Part shown: positions 62,480-64,000 of the stretch, piece after piece
How the letters are laid out: every line of letters begins with the position of its first letter
Numbering within the stretch: position 1 is the first letter of the stretch
DNA from: Calendula officinalis
Lineage: Eukaryota > Streptophyta > Magnoliopsida > Asterales > Asteraceae
Assembly (NCBI GenBank): GCA_963853835.1
Contig: OY970833.1
Location: forward strand, 18,686,474 to 18,750,473
Direction of reading: 5' to 3'
DNA length: 64,000 nt
Made by a program: the position numbers and the translations under genes
The notes under the pieces: model-generated
The model's input: the letters and a program-made list of their open reading frames with translations, nothing else
What the model was told of the DNA's origin: nothing
Databases searched by the model: none

Positions 62480-64000
62480 TGTAACACCTTAAAATTTACG
62501 TCAAATTTAAATTTTTTAAATAACTCAATTAATCAATTTAAATCATAATCGTCCCGATACATAATATTAAATTCTCAAAAGCATTTATTGTAAAACTCAG
62601 TGCGGAAATAATAAATATTATAAAAATCAAATCCAAAGACGCAACACTACTTTAACGCAAGAGTGTCACATGTCCGCCTTCTTGTTGGCCTTGCTACTAG
62701 AACCTGCACATGTGGGTGGGTGGGGGGTTGGGGGGGGGTCGGGTAAGCTAATGCTTAGTGAATTCTGAAAACACATACAACAAACAATCACACATATCTC
62801 ATGCCTATCATGCCTACACAACATATACTCAATTAATAACTCAAGATCATAAAGTATCTCAACACCCGTCCTCTAGCTAGGTGTTCCAAGTGCCACGTTG
62901 ATCGGCGTGTCTCGCACTTGGCAAGGAAAGAGCCAACATCTCAAGTCGCCTCGACGACTTATTTAGTCTTTTACTCAGTTATGACTTTACTCCTATAATC
63001 ATGGAAATACTCAACTATAACAATTCATCTCAATTTCACAATCTCATATAACATGGCATTTACACATCTCATACATCTCATTAACTCATAACACAATTCA
63101 TCATGCAATAACACAAATCATCTAGCACATAAAACGTAAAACGACACAAAATATGTAGTAATCATTCGTGTATATGGTGAGGAAACTCACCTTTGCTTTG
63201 CTAACTTCCAATACTCCAAGTAATAATCATAATTCAGTACAGAGACACTCCCGGGCCTACAATATGTATAATAAAATACTTATCAACATTTGACACACCA
63301 TTGCACTAAAATTCATAATCTGATTTCTCTCGTCAAGTCTGCCAAAACGGCCATAACTCACAAACCACAATCCCAACTGACTCCAAATTTATACACCATA
63401 GACTAGACTCCGAGGGCTACAATTCTTAACAAGACTGTTAGACCAGATTCGGACTCGACGGGTTTCGAAATAGGCTCAAAACAAAGTCCCATTGAACAGG
63501 TCACACCCCTGCGATAGTTTACTAAAACAGCCGTAATTCACAAACCGTAAGCGTGATTGACGAACGGTCAGTAAATTCAGAAAGCTAACTCAGAGGGCTA
63601 CAACTCTCTAGAAGACAGCTAGCCCGTATTTCGACTCTATCATAATAAAAAGCAGACCACAAAGTCGACCCAGCCAGAAAACGGCTCACCAATTTTAATA
63701 ACAATTTCGGTACAAAACCCGACACCATCACCCGAACGTCCAGATTTCAAGTGTTCTCGGTTCTTCGAGCATGGCTTGGGATTGACTCAAGAATAATTAA
63801 TATGATACGAAAAAGAGATTAGATAGGATTCGAGAACCACATGACACGCCAAATAAAGCTTCTGGATCGTTTGCTGAGGTCAGCTGCGACGGCTGACTTT
63901 GTCAGCTACACATTACCCAAATGAAGAAAAGAACTTCAAATAAAAAGAATGGTTATCGGTCACTTCAAATATTTTGGCCAGTGCAAATGTGGCTTAGACG
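62480..64000 (-). mobile_element. LTR-like repeat start (probably Ty3/gypsy), runs off the window
   Basis: Starts TGTAACACCTTAAAATT, like the LTR-like repeat at 13283, and contains the phrase GGAAACTCACCTTTGCTTTGC, similar in style to GGACTCACCTGGGCAAAGC of the gypsy LTR at 23670. A G-run (62715-62738) and degenerate repeated phrases such as 'actccgagggctacaa' (63410, 63590) occur. No coding domain in view. Confidence 0.45.

Overview
This is a plant nuclear window from a eudicot. Genes have GT-AG introns, and there are cellular genes of plant families (a peroxisomal LON2 protease, a SHI/LRP1-like zinc-cluster protein, a small protein starting MEGLIP). Between them lie Stowaway MITEs, Mutator-like MITEs, Helitrons, SINEs, a LINE, a Ty3/gypsy element and a Sirevirus-type Ty1/copia element. 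The extra ORF after the copia pol and the style of the Helitron ends make me suspect Asteraceae; that is inference from memory and was not checked. No prokaryotic operon, CRISPR array, rRNA or functional tRNA gene was seen.

Layout. (1) 1-7.3 kb: LON2 on the minus strand, twelve visible coding exons (about 691 codons); the proteolytic domain and stop codon lie left of base 1. Its introns hold a Stowaway MITE, a 265-bp higher-order minisatellite and three Mutator-type foldback MITEs. (2) 7.3-13.2 kb: AT-rich intergenic DNA, a SINE, a dead 5'-truncated LINE and a MITE. (3) 13.3-19.7 kb: an LTR-like repeat split by three different inverted-repeat elements, all lying end to end in one original TA microsatellite, so four (TA)n tracts now alternate with three elements. 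(4) 19.8-33.3 kb: MITE arms, a Pack-MULE-like element with a GC-rich interior, then a small Helitron interrupted by a 10-kb Ty3/gypsy element with perfect ACATG target duplications, near-identical 2.9-kb LTRs and a decayed, internally deleted interior.

(5) 33.5-42.6 kb: the most gene-rich part. It has a five-exon zinc-cluster gene (334 aa), a downstream duplicate of its exon 4, a pseudogene resembling the C-terminal nuclease domain of R2-type retroelements, a two-exon secreted protein (225 aa) and a small MEGLIP protein (84 aa). (6) 42.7-48 kb: Stowaway, SINE, Helitron and AT-rich repeats, ending in a small signal-peptide ORF with a broken tandem copy. (7) 48.0-62.3 kb: a Sirevirus-type copia element in an anomalous configuration. 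A 2.7-kb block (2.1 kb of flank plus the LTR) is repeated on both sides, and the element's 5' LTR, primer-binding site and start of gag are missing. The element carries dense iterations of the octamer CAGTAGTA in its LTR and in the pol/ORF3 spacer. (8) 62.5-64 kb: start of another LTR-like repeat.

The best candidates for new biology are the serial TA-microsatellite insertions, the octamer-rich Sirevirus with its chimeric 3'/5' structure, and the RLE-like pseudogene. All splice sites and repeat boundaries were read by eye.
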